A stretch of DNA of 64,000 nucleotides from Salimicrobium halophilum (GCF_900100295.1 NZ_FNEV01000002.1:62001-126000), one strand, 5' to 3'; positions 15,665 to 25,246 are shown, counted from the stretch's first letter. Program-made: numbers and translations. The notes: generated from the letters alone by a model not told the origin.

Positions 15665-16699
15665 ATGAAAAAATGGTTAGCACTAGTAGTTGTAGCACTT
15701 ATTGCCCTATCCGCCTGTGGCAGGCCATCTGACGGGAATGGAGAAAGCTCTGACGGAGGAGAAAGCGAAGGAGGAGAAGAGAGCTATACGATCCGTATCG
15801 CCCACCTCGTATCTGAAGAACAGTCGTCCCACATCGCAGCTGAATCGTTCAAGGAAAAAGTAGAATCCGAATCCGACGGCCAGATCAGCGTAGAGATCCA
15901 TCCGAACGGCTCTCTTTTCCCGTCCGACCGTGAAGCGATCGAAGCGGTACAGCAGGGGAACGTAGAAATGACGATTCCTGCTCTTGCTTCCGTTTCTTCC
16001 TTCAACCAGGATTTCATGGTTTTCGACCTTCCGTTCCTGTTCTCGGATAGAGAAACGGCACACAAAGTTCTCGATGGAGAGATCGGTCAGCGATTGCTGG
16101 ATGATTTGACAGAACAGAATATCAAAGGTCTCGTTTACGCGGAGAACGGCTTCCGTCACCTGTCGAACAACAAAGGTCCGGTAGAATCACTTGAAGATAT
16201 CGAAGGTCTGAAGATGCGTACGCTTGAGAGTCCGGTTCATACAGCTACCTTCAATGCACTCGGCATGAACGCTTCCCCGTTCGCATTCGGCGAACTATAC
16301 ACGGCGCTTCAGCAGGGGACATATGATGCCATGGAAGGACCGGTATCCCTTTTCTACACAAACAAGTTCTATGAAGTGCAGGACTACATGACGATGACTG
16401 GTCACGTTTATGCACCAACGGCCCTTCTTATGAATAACGAGTTTTACGAAGGTCTTCCATCCGATTTGCAGGACCTTGTCGTAGAAGCTTCTGAAGAGTA
16501 CCGTACTGAGCAGCGTGAGCTTGCCGGGGAACAGGATAGCGAGTTCGTGGACAAGCTGAAAGAAGAAGGGCTTGAGATTAATGAACCTTCCGAAGAGCTG
16601 ATGAACTCTTTCCGTGAAGCGGTGCAGCCTGTGTATGAAGAATTCGAAAGCGAAATTGGTGCAGATCTCATTGAAGAAGTGCAAAATGCAGCAGAATAA
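15665..16699 (+). CDS. dctP: TRAP transporter solute-binding protein (DctP family)
   Basis: 344 residues. Lipoprotein signal with lipobox LSAC (Cys near residue 18), then a Ser/Gly/Glu-rich linker typical of halophile lipoproteins, and a DctP fold: IRIAHLVSEEQSSHIAAESF, HPNGSLFPSDREAIEAVQQGNVEM, GLKMRTLESPVHTATFNALG with the Arg that usually binds a carboxylate, and GTYDAMEGP. The mature protein captures a carboxylate-containing solute outside the membrane for the DctQM permease. AGGAGGAGT lies before the ATG. Confidence 0.92.
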   Translation: MKKWLALVVVALIALSACGRPSDGNGESSDGGESEGGEESYTIRIAHLVSEEQSSHIAAESFKEKVESESDGQISVEIHPNGSLFPSDREAIEAVQQGNVEMTIPALASVSSFNQDFMVFDLPFLFSDRETAHKVLDGEIGQRLLDDLTEQNIKGLVYAENGFRHLSNNKGPVESLEDIEGLKMRTLESPVHTATFNALGMNASPFAFGELYTALQQGTYDAMEGPVSLFYTNKFYEVQDYMTMTGHVYAPTALLMNNEFYEGLPSDLQDLVVEASEEYRTEQRELAGEQDSEFVDKLKEEGLEINEPSEELMNSFREAVQPVYEEFESEIGADLIEEVQNAAE

Positions 16700-16705
16700 T
16701 GAAAG

Positions 16706-16735
16706 AGGAGGAAGGCCTGCGGGTCTTCTTCCCTT
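16706..16735 (+). other. Intra-operon hairpin between dctP and dctQ
   Basis: GAGGAAGGCC pairs with GGGTCTTCTTC, followed by CCCTTTAC. It may lower expression of the permease relative to the binding protein or protect the 3' end of the dctP message. Confidence 0.45.
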
Positions 16736-16757
16736 TACATAAGAGGGTGTGATTTCG

Positions 16758-17252
16758 ATGGCGAAAGGTTTCGCAAACTTCGAAAAAATAATATTGGTCC
16801 TAACGTTGGTCGTTATGGTAGCACTTATTTTCGGTCAGGTCGTCGGGAGGTACGTTTTTTCATCTGCTCCGAGCTGGACAGAAGAAATTGCACGTTACGT
16901 ACACATATTCCAGGTTTGGGTCGGTGCGAGCTACGCTGTGAAGATGAGGGAACATATTCGTGTGGATGCCTTCGTAACGAGGTTCTACGGGTTACCCAGG
17001 AAAATCATTGAAACCATCAGCATGCTGCTCTGGTTTTTTCTCGTATTGTTTCTTGCTTACTTCGGGACACAGCTCGTACTCGATACGATGAGTTATGGTC
17101 AGCAGTCGCCCGCCATGCGGATTCCGATGTGGATTCCGATGATAGCCGTGCCACTCGGTTCCATTGGTATGTCGATCAGGCTCATTTTCCGAATGATAGA
17201 TATCTGGAAGGGAAATTACGATCGTCCTTCCGGTGAGGAGGCGACGTCATGA
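16758..17252 (+). CDS. dctQ: TRAP transporter small permease (DctQ family)
   Basis: 164 residues with four membrane helices, including RYVFSSAPSWTEEIARYVHIFQVW, the DctQ hallmark (W-x-E-E-x-x-R). It partners with the large permease in Na+-dependent uptake. GAGGGTG precedes the ATG at 16758; a GTG three codons earlier overlaps that site. The stop overlaps the dctM start (ATGA). Confidence 0.92.
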   Translation: MAKGFANFEKIILVLTLVVMVALIFGQVVGRYVFSSAPSWTEEIARYVHIFQVWVGASYAVKMREHIRVDAFVTRFYGLPRKIIETISMLLWFFLVLFLAYFGTQLVLDTMSYGQQSPAMRIPMWIPMIAVPLGSIGMSIRLIFRMIDIWKGNYDRPSGEEATS

Positions 17253-18532
17253 GTATCTTATTTCTATTCGGTACCCTTTTCATCTGTCTTCTCATCGGAG
17301 TGCCGATTGCGATTTCTCTTGGAGTATCCGCTCTTACAGCGATTTATTTCGGATCGACGCTTCCGCTCAATATCATCGTTCAAAAAGCATTCACTTCTCT
17401 CGATTCGTTTCCGCTTCTCGCAATCCCTTTCTTTATGCTTGCGGGGATCCTGATGGGGAAAGGGGGCGTCTCCAAACGTCTCCTTCACCTGGCGACGTCC
17501 ATGGTCGGCTGGATGACTGGCGGACTTTCGATGGTTACGATTGTGGCCTGTATGTTCTTCGCAGCCATCTCCGGTTCCGGACCTGCGACTGTAGCTGCTA
17601 TCGGTGGCTTCATGATACCGGCGATGATCGCTAGAAACTATAATCCGGGATTTGCGGCTAGCGTTCCAGCGGCTGCGGGGTCCATCGGAGTAATCATCCC
17701 TCCGAGTATTCCGTTCGTCATTTACGGGGTGACCGCTAACGTTTCAGTCGGGGATATGTTCATCGCCGGTATTCTGCCGGGTGTTCTCATCACTATTCTA
17801 TTGATGATCACCGCGTATATCATCGCGAAAAGAAATGATTATAAGGCGGAAGAGGGGACGAAAACTTCCGGCAAAGAGGTGCTTCGCGCTCTGAATGATG
17901 CCAAGTGGGCCTTGCTTATTCCGGTCATCATCCTCGGAGGTATTTATGGAGGGATCTTCTCTCCGACGGAAGCTGCAGTCGTTTCCGTTGTGTACGCGCT
18001 TCTGATCGGCGGTTTCGTCTATAAAGAACTCACTTGGAAAACAACGTACGACGCTTTCCTTGAAACAATCGTCATCAATGCGACAACGATGATCATCATC
18101 GGGTTGTCTGTATCCTTTGCATATTTCATGACGCTTGAGCAGATGCCGGATCAGATTTCAGCATTCCTGACAGGACTGACGACGAACCCGTTCTTCATTC
18201 TTATCGTGATCAACCTCCTGCTTCTCGTCGTCGGTATGTTCATCGATACGATATCGGCTGTTGTCATTCTGACTCCGGTATTATTACCGATCGTTACCGA
18301 GGTAGGGGTGGACCCGGTCCACTTCGGGGTCATTCTTGTTGCGAACCTGGCGATAGGTTTCGTCACACCACCGGTCGGCGTCAATCTATTCGTCGCATCC
18401 ACCGTAGGAAAAGTGAAATTCGAACGGATTGTAACAGGAATCGTTCCTTTCCTGGTGGCGATGATCATCGCACTATTACTTATCACTTATATTCCACAGC
18501 TATCCATGTGGCTGACGGAAATGTACAGATAA
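17249..18532 (+). CDS. dctM: TRAP transporter large permease (DctM family)
   Basis: 427 residues with about twelve membrane helices. Recognisable family strings: FFAAISGSGPATVAAIGGFMIPAM, AAAGSIGVIIPPSIPFVIYG and NLAIGFVTPPVGVNLFVAS. It forms the ion-coupled transport channel and is expected to use the Na+ gradient, which suits a salt-loving host. It overlaps dctQ by four bases and is followed 21 bases later by the aminotransferase gene. Confidence 0.93.
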   Translation: MSILFLFGTLFICLLIGVPIAISLGVSALTAIYFGSTLPLNIIVQKAFTSLDSFPLLAIPFFMLAGILMGKGGVSKRLLHLATSMVGWMTGGLSMVTIVACMFFAAISGSGPATVAAIGGFMIPAMIARNYNPGFAASVPAAAGSIGVIIPPSIPFVIYGVTANVSVGDMFIAGILPGVLITILLMITAYIIAKRNDYKAEEGTKTSGKEVLRALNDAKWALLIPVIILGGIYGGIFSPTEAAVVSVVYALLIGGFVYKELTWKTTYDAFLETIVINATTMIIIGLSVSFAYFMTLEQMPDQISAFLTGLTTNPFFILIVINLLLLVVGMFIDTISAVVILTPVLLPIVTEVGVDPVHFGVILVANLAIGFVTPPVGVNLFVASTVGKVKFERIVTGIVPFLVAMIIALLLITYIPQLSMWLTEMYR

Positions 18533-18553
18533 TCAGAAACGAGGTGTCCGGTT

Positions 18554-19723
18554 TTGGCATTAAAACTCAACAAACATGCAGTAACACTGGAAGTGCCGGG
18601 GATCCGGCAGTTCGCCAATCAACTGAAAGATTACCAGGAAGCCATCAATTTGACGATCGGGCAGCCTGATTTCCCGACGCCGCCGGCTGTGAAAGATGCA
18701 GGGATGAAGGCCATCATAGAGAATGAGACGGCTTACTCCCATAATGCGGGGTTACTTTCTTTAAGAGAAGCCGTACACCGGTTTTTCAAAGAAGAATACA
18801 ATCTTACGTATGATCCGGATTCAGAAATCGTCATAACGAATGGAGCGAGTGAGGCGCTCGATTCTGTATTCCGCTCCATCCTGGAAGAAGGGGACGAAGT
18901 GATCATCACCGCTCCCGCCTATTCCGCTTACGAAGCTCTCGTTGAACTTGCAGGCGCAAAAGCTGTCTACCTTGATACGACAGATACCGAATTCCTGCCT
19001 ACGAAAGAGAAGCTCGAATCTCTCATCACTTCTAAGACGAAAGCTGTGTTATTCAACTATCCATCGAATCCGACAGGGGTGACGATCCCCAAGCCGCGTA
19101 TGGATGAACTGGTGGAAGTACTTGAGAAAAAAGAGATCTATATCGTCAGTGACGAGATTTACAGTGAAAATACTTTTTCGGGACGCCACCACACGTTCGC
19201 GGCATATCCTGAGCTGAGAGATCGTACGTTTCTCATTCACGGATTGTCCAAATCCCATTCCATGACGGGATGGCGCGTCGGTTTCGTTCTCAGCGATGCT
19301 CCTCTGATGAAAGTGGTACTGAACGTTCACCTGTATAATTCCATCTGTGTTGCGCTTCCGAGCCAGTATGGCGCTATTGAGGCGCTGACCGGCAGCAGGG
19401 ATGTTCCGAAAGAGATGAATCATGCCTATATCGCCCGCCGTGACTTCGTTTATAAGCGGCTCACGGAAATGGGGCTTCCGACTGTGAAGCCGAATGGAGC
19501 TTTTTATATTTTCCCTTCAATAGAAGAGTTCGGCCTTTCCTCGTTTGAATTCTGTGACCGCTTGCTGAAAGAAGGGGGCGTCGCATGTGTGCCGGGGAGT
19601 GCGTTTTCCAAGTACGGGGAAGGTTTCTTCCGCATATCCTATGCCTATAGTATGCCGGTGCTCGAGGAAGGACTAGCCAGGCTTGAAGCTTTTCTTAAGC
19701 AATTGAAAAAGGAGGTATCCTGA
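18554..19723 (+). CDS. patA: PatA-like class I aminotransferase
   Basis: 389 residues, PLP fold type I. Substrate arm NLTIGQPDFPTPP, PLP-binding SNPTGV and SDEIYSE, and the Schiff-base Lys in HGLSKSHSMTGWRVGF, all closely matching Bacillus PatA (aminotransferase A). The TTG at 18554 is the likely start because GAGGTG stands six bases ahead and the family begins there. It transfers the amino group of an amino acid to a keto acid. Its place right behind the TRAP permease and one base before the peptidase gene indicates catabolism of the imported compound. Confidence 0.88.
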   Translation: MALKLNKHAVTLEVPGIRQFANQLKDYQEAINLTIGQPDFPTPPAVKDAGMKAIIENETAYSHNAGLLSLREAVHRFFKEEYNLTYDPDSEIVITNGASEALDSVFRSILEEGDEVIITAPAYSAYEALVELAGAKAVYLDTTDTEFLPTKEKLESLITSKTKAVLFNYPSNPTGVTIPKPRMDELVEVLEKKEIYIVSDEIYSENTFSGRHHTFAAYPELRDRTFLIHGLSKSHSMTGWRVGFVLSDAPLMKVVLNVHLYNSICVALPSQYGAIEALTGSRDVPKEMNHAYIARRDFVYKRLTEMGLPTVKPNGAFYIFPSIEEFGLSSFEFCDRLLKEGGVACVPGSAFSKYGEGFFRISYAYSMPVLEEGLARLEAFLKQLKKEVS

Positions 19724-19724
19724 T

Positions 19725-21326
19725 ATGACACAATGGCAGACACCAGAAGAACTCAAGCATCTGCTCGGGGAACTCGTCAGTTGGCAAAGCCGTTCCCATA
19801 CGGAGGGAGAGCGCGTTTTTCCTCATCATCTGAGAAATAAACTGAAAAGCGTCGCTTATTTCAAAAATCATCCCGAGAAGTTGAAGCTCTTCAAGGCTCC
19901 GGATGGACGCGAAGGGGTGACGGCGCTTTACACTTCCCCGGAATCCAGAAAAACGATTGTGCTCATGAGTCATTTTGATACGGTGAATACCGAAGAGTAT
20001 GGTCATCTGGAGGACCTTGCCTTTCACCCGGAATTATTGACGGAGACGTTGCATGAGTACAAGGAAGAAATGCCCGAAGAAGCACGAGAAGACCTGGAGT
20101 CCGGGGAGTTTCTGTTCGGAAGGGGAACGATGGATATGAAAATGGGGCTCGCTCTTCACATGGGGCTGATCGAACAGGCCAGTGAAGAAGAGTGGCCGGT
20201 GAATCTTCTCCTTGTGACCGTTCCAGACGAAGAGGTCGACTCTGTCGGCATGCGGGAAGCGGTCCCGACACTTGCTGCATTGAAAGAGGAGTATGATCTT
20301 GACTTCACTCTATTTCTGAACAGCGAACCGACGTTCCAGGAGCTTGGAGACGAGAACTTTTACATGTATTCGGGATCGATCGGAAAAATTATGCCGGCCG
20401 CTCTTCTTTACGGAAAAGAAACCCATGTAGGGAACCCGTTGAGCGGCATGACCGCGAACTACATGGCCACTTTTCTGACCCAGAAGATGGAGTGGAACCC
20501 CGATTTCCGGGAGACGGCTCTTGGGGAAAGTACGCCGCTCCCGGTCTCTCTTCGTCAAAAGGATCTGATGGCGATGGAATACTCGACACAGACGCCTTAC
20601 CGTGCGCAGGTGTTGTTCAACGCCTTTTTACTCGAACGATCGGCGAAAGATATTCTGGAACTGTTCCGGAATACAGCACAGGAGGCGGCAGATGCCTGTA
20701 ATGAGGCCTATCTCTCCATTTGTAAACGCGAAGGTGTGCAGCCGCTTGGCGAAGTCGAAGTGATGGAATATCGGCAACTGATCGAGTACGCCGAGAAAAA
20801 GCTCGGAAAAGATATGGTGGAACTGTACAGAAAAGAAGCGGTCGACTCCGGGGAGTGGGATGATCGGGAGACAGCGATTCGCATCGTGGATAAACTGATG
20901 CTTCATTGTCAGGAACTCGGTCCTGTCATCGTCCTCATGTTCGCCACCCCTTATTATCCGGCCGTGAACTCGTCGAGCGATGACCTGGTGAAAGGGATTA
21001 TTGATCGCATACAGACAGAGGCGAAAGAACAATTCGCTCTTGATATCACCCAGGTCCATTATTTCAATGGAATCTCGGATCTGAGTTACGTGAACTATGA
21101 AGATGACAACGGGGACTGGAAAGCATTCGAACAGAACGCACCTGTCTGGGGGCATCGGTATACGATTCCGTTCGAAGATATGAAGAAGCTGAAGGCGCCG
21201 GTACTTAACCTCGGTCCTTATGGGAAAGACGCCCATAAACGCACCGAGCGCCTGCACAAACGGAACGCTTTCGAAGAGATGCCGGTCCTTATCCGGAATC
21301 TTATCGATTATGTGGATAATTATTGA
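19725..21326 (+). CDS. RocB-like M20-family metallohydrolase
   Basis: 533 residues, close to RocB length. M20 catalytic motifs: LMSHFDTV (metal His and Asp), FGRGTMDMKMGLA (bridging Asp) and VTVPDEEVDSVG (Glu-Glu base and ligand), followed by an unusually long second domain typical of the RocB group. Such enzymes hydrolyse peptide or acyl bonds of amino-acid derivatives; RocB belongs to arginine use but its reaction is not proven. An AAAGGAGGT ribosome binding site lies in the end of patA. It is last in the GntR-TRAP operon and precedes a terminator. Confidence 0.85.
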   Translation: MTQWQTPEELKHLLGELVSWQSRSHTEGERVFPHHLRNKLKSVAYFKNHPEKLKLFKAPDGREGVTALYTSPESRKTIVLMSHFDTVNTEEYGHLEDLAFHPELLTETLHEYKEEMPEEAREDLESGEFLFGRGTMDMKMGLALHMGLIEQASEEEWPVNLLLVTVPDEEVDSVGMREAVPTLAALKEEYDLDFTLFLNSEPTFQELGDENFYMYSGSIGKIMPAALLYGKETHVGNPLSGMTANYMATFLTQKMEWNPDFRETALGESTPLPVSLRQKDLMAMEYSTQTPYRAQVLFNAFLLERSAKDILELFRNTAQEAADACNEAYLSICKREGVQPLGEVEVMEYRQLIEYAEKKLGKDMVELYRKEAVDSGEWDDRETAIRIVDKLMLHCQELGPVIVLMFATPYYPAVNSSSDDLVKGIIDRIQTEAKEQFALDITQVHYFNGISDLSYVNYEDDNGDWKAFEQNAPVWGHRYTIPFEDMKKLKAPVLNLGPYGKDAHKRTERLHKRNAFEEMPVLIRNLIDYVDNY

Positions 21327-21335
21327 TAAGAAACG

Positions 21336-21368
21336 AAGACGGTTGCCCATAGGGAAGCCGTCTTTATA
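21336..21368 (+). terminator. Terminator of TRAP operon
   Basis: AAGACGGTTGCC / GGAAGCCGTCTT stem (one wobble, one mismatch) followed by TTATAAT, ten bases after the last stop. Confidence 0.7.
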
Positions 21369-21460
21369 ATGACTGCTGGAGTCTTTTAGTGTTTCTTTCT
21401 TCCCATTCAAACATCGGACGAGTAAGAGCAAGAGATCCGCTCATCAGTTGCGATGAACAC

Positions 21461-21490
21461 AAAAATAGAAGTGCCAGGAAGCACTTCTAT
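21461..21490 (-). terminator. Terminator after CMD-family gene
   Basis: Perfect 10-bp stem ATAGAAGTGC / GCACTTCTAT with a five-base T run on the minus strand. Confidence 0.85.
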
Positions 21491-21517
21491 CTGCGTCTTA
21501 CAAAAGAGATGGGGCAT

Positions 21518-21871
21518 TCACTCTTTCGCAGCGTTCAATTCTTCAAAGATGGGTATCCCCTTAATAATGGATCGACTCATGGCCGATCCTCCTCCGTATG
21601 CGGAGGCGACCGCCATAATTTCGTAGATCTTTTCCTTGGAGCATCCTTTGCCCAGACACTGATCCATATGATAGGTGATGCTTGCTTCATCACCATCTTT
21701 CAAAGCGATGGCCAGAGCCATTCTATGTTTTTCGGCTTTCTCGATTTCTCCATCTTCAAATGCTCCGCCGGTGAAATCATTGTAGGCCTTCACGGATTCC
21801 GGCATAGTTCCGGTAAGCGCTTCGATTCCTTCCCGGTAATTATTCAACATGTCCACTGCCTTTTTGGTCAC
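21518..21871 (-). CDS. Carboxymuconolactone decarboxylase-family (AhpD-like) protein
   Basis: 117 residues, all-helical CMD fold with KHRMALAIALKDGDEASITYHMDQCLGKG in the centre. Redox-active members carry C-x-x-C in this helix, here the positions read A-S-I-T followed by YHMDQC, so only one Cys remains and peroxidase or disulfide-reductase activity is unlikely. The GTG at 21871 is preceded by AAAAGGAGTGG. Function unknown; the fold call is firm. It lies downstream of, and on the same strand as, the HemAT gene but separated by 84 bases. Confidence 0.8.
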   Translation of the reverse strand: MTKKAVDMLNNYREGIEALTGTMPESVKAYNDFTGGAFEDGEIEKAEKHRMALAIALKDGDEASITYHMDQCLGKGCSKEKIYEIMAVASAYGGGSAMSRSIIKGIPIFEELNAAKE

Positions 21872-21955
21872 GGTACCACTCCTTTTTAACTAGGATGGCC
21901 CATTTTTGAGAAAACAAACGTAGGAAAAGCAGGAAGTCATGCGGTGGAACCTTTC

Positions 21956-23272
21956 TTAGACGGAAGACATCCTTTGTCCTTTTTGGAGGAGTTCGTTGGA
22001 TACATTCGATAGGTTCGTTGTTGAATCCGCCAGCTCTCTCACAGAGTGGACGATCAGGTCGACTTCATCTTTGTTGGTTTTGAACATGTCGCTGTAGTTC
22101 GCCATTTCCGTTCTCACCTGGGAGAAGCTCGATTGGACATCTGCGATATTCCGGTCGGATTCGGATGTCGCTTTGTTCATCGTTTCGAGGGACTCTACGA
22201 GCTGGTCGGTGTTCGTATTGCTCTCCGTGGAGAGAGCGATGATGGATGTAGTGATTTCTTTCGAATTCTCCGCAAGCTTCCGGACTTCTTCGGCGACGAC
22301 CGCGAAGCCTTTGCCGGCATCTCCGGCTCTGGCGGCTTCGATGGAAGCATTGAGCGCAAGCAGGTTCGTCTGCTCGGCGATTTTTTCGATCTGCTCGGTC
22401 ATTTCAGAGATACTTCTTGAGATCCGCTGCATTTCTCCGACTTTGCTCGTTCCGATCGCCATCTGGTCTCGCAGGATAGTGAAGGAGGATATCATCTTTT
22501 CGATATTTTCGTTGCTCCTGTCCGCAAGGTCGAGAACGTTCTGGTTACTCTTCATCGTTGTCAGCGTATCATTGCCCATTTTCTCTGCCCGCGTTGCTGT
22601 TTCCCCGAGAGAGGCCTCATTTTCATCGACCATCGCAGCTAATTGCTGGCTCAACCCGCCCAGTTCCTGTTGAAGACCCTGTTGCTCTTCGTAGAGGGAA
22701 GTGATCTCTTCCATTTTACTGTCGAGATACGTTTCCACGACGAGTTGTGCGTCGAAGTTCATGACGTCCGTTACTGATACAAGAACATTCGATAATTTCT
22801 GAGGGTCATGAATGTACAGTTCCACTATTTTCGGAATAAGGAGACTGTTGAAGGCCTGATAGGTAGCCAGGAACCATCCTACAGGGAGATCCGCCCCTTT
22901 GTGCGTCCCTCCGATGCGTTGCCTGACCTGAACATACTTGTCGTCAATGGAGCCTTCGAAAAGGGTGGCGAGATACATGGAGAATACTTCTTTCAGTTTG
23001 CCTCTCGTCGTATGAGTCTCGGCAATCGTCCTCAGCTCATCTACGGTGTAGACGTGGTCGAGGACCGTATCAAGAAATTCATCTTTGATTTCCAGTATGT
23101 ATGGCTTCACTTCCTGGAGGACCTGTAGGCTTTCCGTCGTTACGTTCATATAGCGGAGGCGTTCTTCAAGTACAGAATCCTGAAGCTTGCATGAGGTTCC
23201 TTGAGTGTAGTTCAATGGCGGACGAAATTCCTTGCTGAGGTCGGGTTTTTGCTTCAATGAAAAAAATGCCAT
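21956..23272 (-). CDS. hemAT: HemAT globin-coupled aerotaxis transducer
   Basis: 438 residues, no membrane segment. Residues about 30-190 are a sensor globin; [22 protein letters not shown] carries the proximal haem His. A short linker leads to a methyl-accepting signalling domain with the conserved hairpin tip [39 protein letters not shown]. In Bacillus, HemAT senses oxygen and signals to CheA for aerotaxis from the cytoplasm. AAGGTGAG precedes the ATG at 23272. The upstream region holds a GATA-type promoter element shared with the other chemoreceptor in this window. Confidence 0.92.
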   Translation of the reverse strand: MAFFSLKQKPDLSKEFRPPLNYTQGTSCKLQDSVLEERLRYMNVTTESLQVLQEVKPYILEIKDEFLDTVLDHVYTVDELRTIAETHTTRGKLKEVFSMYLATLFEGSIDDKYVQVRQRIGGTHKGADLPVGWFLATYQAFNSLLIPKIVELYIHDPQKLSNVLVSVTDVMNFDAQLVVETYLDSKMEEITSLYEEQQGLQQELGGLSQQLAAMVDENEASLGETATRAEKMGNDTLTTMKSNQNVLDLADRSNENIEKMISSFTILRDQMAIGTSKVGEMQRISRSISEMTEQIEKIAEQTNLLALNASIEAARAGDAGKGFAVVAEEVRKLAENSKEITTSIIALSTESNTNTDQLVESLETMNKATSESDRNIADVQSSFSQVRTEMANYSDMFKTNKDEVDLIVHSVRELADSTTNLSNVSNELLQKGQRMSSV

Positions 23273-23300
23273 GTTTGCTCTCACCTTCCGTAACTTTATA

Positions 23301-23325
23301 CTTAGACCTTTATACCCTGTATCGG
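23301..23325 (-). promoter_or_regulatory. Shared chemoreceptor promoter element, copy 1
   Basis: Minus-strand CCGATACAGGGTATA-A-AGGTCT, 29 bases upstream of the HemAT start. CCGATAC resembles the sigma-D -10 box (GCCGATAT). 21 of 23 bases recur upstream of the soluble chemoreceptor at 53542-54393. Confidence 0.55.
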
Positions 23326-23370
23326 AATAATCCAAGCAATTATGAGAAAATTTTTTTAATTTTAATGTAT

Positions 23371-23408
23371 AAAAAGACCTCTTTCTTTGAAAAGAAAGGA
23401 GTCTTTTG
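23371..23408 (-). terminator. Terminator of MFS-TetR operon
   Basis: Long stem AAAAGAC-CTCTTTC / GAAAGGAGTCTTTT with a T run on the minus strand, 26 bases past the TetR stop. Confidence 0.75.
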
Positions 23409-23433
23409 CTCTACCTCATCAAGCTTGGAGGAG

Positions 23434-24045
23434 CTACCGGATTCCGAGCATATATTGAATCATATCGAACAGAAGTTCACTTTGTTCTTTGGATTGAACC
23501 TCTTCTCCGGCCAGAGCTGAATCTACAGCGATCCCGTCCGAAAAAGAAATGATCGCACGGGCGATGGTCCCGGGAGAAAAGCGGGGAGTGAAGATGCCTT
23601 GAGACTCTCCTTGCTGGATAATGTTTTCATACATACTCACCCCAAGATGGTAGCGGTCTCTGGCATAGACGGATAGACTTTCATCGGTTCTTCCGCTAAC
23701 GAAGAACTCCAAGACGACCGGAGCGAGCGAATCGTTATATTCTGAGGGATGCTGTTCTTCCCCGAACATTCTTTTTTTCAGAAGAGTCCACGGATCTTCT
23801 CCGTCTTCAAGCGCATCCGCCGTCAGTTGATAGATATCTTCCAGTTTATCGCCGATGAGGGATTCGAAGAGATCGCGTTTGTTGGAAAAATACTGATACA
23901 CCCCTCCGCGACTCAAACCGACTTCCTCATAGATATCCTTTATCGTCGTGTGCTCGTAACCTTTCTCTATGAAGATTTTCTCAGCGGCTTCAAGTATGTC
24001 CTTCCGCCGTTTCTGTTTGTAATGATCGCTCATTTTCGGTGCCAT
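23434..24045 (-). CDS. TetR-family regulator, YfiR-like
   Basis: 203 residues. N-terminal helix-turn-helix: ILEAAEKIFIEKGYEHTTIKDIYEEVGLSRGGVYQYFSNKRDLF. The C-terminal ligand domain ends with FSDGIAVDSAL, the pattern of the Bacillus YfiR group. AGGAGGAAGTT precedes the ATG, which lies within the 3' end of the MFS gene (56-base overlap), so the two are coupled. Regulator and MFS exporter therefore form one operon, as with yfiR and yfiS neighbours. Two GACAY-N2-GTGTC sites at the operon promoter are its likely targets. Confidence 0.88.
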   Translation of the reverse strand: MAPKMSDHYKQKRRKDILEAAEKIFIEKGYEHTTIKDIYEEVGLSRGGVYQYFSNKRDLFESLIGDKLEDIYQLTADALEDGEDPWTLLKKRMFGEEQHPSEYNDSLAPVVLEFFVSGRTDESLSVYARDRYHLGVSMYENIIQQGESQGIFTPRFSPGTIARAIISFSDGIAVDSALAGEEVQSKEQSELLFDMIQYMLGIR

Positions 24046-25246
24046 GCAACTTCCTCCTGTTGATATAGAATGTAAGACTGAGTAGAACGAGAAGCACCCC
24101 TGTACTAATGAAGATAGGAATCACACCGTAGACAGTGGCAAGGATACCGCCTGTCAATGGACCTACAATCGTTGCAATCGTAGTGACGCTGTTCACTACT
24201 CCAAAAACGCGACCTGTCAGATGGGATGGGGTCGTCACCTGAATACTGGCCTGGAAGGGGATGAATCCTAGACTCGAGGTGAACCCGGCTACGAAACCGA
24301 GAATGATCATCCAGAGCGTCGAATACCCGAGGTCCATTTGTGTAAACCAGCCGAGCAGGGAAAAACTGATCCCGAGACCGGTCATGCCGGAGATCATCAA
24401 CAAGAATGCATTGTAATCCGTTTTTTTAGCCAGTATGACACTGGCTGTCAGCATCCCCACACCTGAAGCGGTAATCAGATAGCCGAATAAGTCAGGAGAG
24501 GCATCCGTCAGCTGGCGGATGAGAACGATGAACTGAGAATCAGCAAGCTGGAGAATGAGTAATCCGCTTCCTATGATGACAAGACCTGATAAAAGGAAGA
24601 CATGTTCTTTCATGAAATGGAAGCCTTCGATCCAATCTTTTTGGAAAGATGAAGGTTCACGCTTCGTCTCGGCCGTTACGACACGATCTCCTGCTACAAA
24701 GAGAAGGAGAAGTGCAGAGAGAAGGAAGGTTCCGCTATCTATGAAGAAGACGGTACTAACCGGGAAGACAGTCACGAGTAATCCTGAAAGAAGCGGTCCT
24801 GCGATTTTCGTACCGGAATCGATGGCTGAAGTGACAGACATGGCACTCTTCAGATTATGTTCCTCGACGATTTCTTTCAGCTTTCCATTTTTGGATGGGA
24901 TGAATACTGCAGAGAAGCAGCCGATAGCAAAGAGGAAGCCGTAGACCATCCAGATCGAGGTGGCGAAAGCTAACCCGATAATAAGTCCGGCGCGGATGAG
25001 GTCAGATGTAATCATCAGGGATTTTCTCGGAAATTTATCGGAAACGACGCCGGCAAAGGGGCCGAACAGTGCCATCGGAACGGCAAGCGAAAGCATGGTC
25101 AGGGATACTTCCAGGGGAGAGGCTTCCCACCGCATACCAACCATTGTAAAGATGGCGATCATACTTAACCAGTCGCCGAGACTTGAGACGAGCTGGGCAC
25201 TCATCAGAGTGACATAATTTTTATTCTTCCATAACGATTGTTCCAC
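23990..25246 (-). CDS. MFS exporter, YfiS/MDR type
   Basis: About 418 residues with twelve membrane helices; WKNKNYVTLMSAQLVSSLGDWLS at the N-terminus and GVVSDKFPRKSLMITSDLIRAG in loop 2-3 place it with the macrolide-efflux-like MFS group. It probably exports a toxic compound that is also the TetR ligand. I place the start at GTG 25246 because AAAGGGAG then has nine bases spacing; an ATG three codons upstream directly abuts that site and is the alternative. It shares the operon with the overlapping TetR gene. Confidence 0.85.
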   Translation of the reverse strand: MEQSLWKNKNYVTLMSAQLVSSLGDWLSMIAIFTMVGMRWEASPLEVSLTMLSLAVPMALFGPFAGVVSDKFPRKSLMITSDLIRAGLIIGLAFATSIWMVYGFLFAIGCFSAVFIPSKNGKLKEIVEEHNLKSAMSVTSAIDSGTKIAGPLLSGLLVTVFPVSTVFFIDSGTFLLSALLLLFVAGDRVVTAETKREPSSFQKDWIEGFHFMKEHVFLLSGLVIIGSGLLILQLADSQFIVLIRQLTDASPDLFGYLITASGVGMLTASVILAKKTDYNAFLLMISGMTGLGISFSLLGWFTQMDLGYSTLWMIILGFVAGFTSSLGFIPFQASIQVTTPSHLTGRVFGVVNSVTTIATIVGPLTGGILATVYGVIPIFISTGVLLVLLSLTFYINRRKLHGTENERSLQTETAEGHT

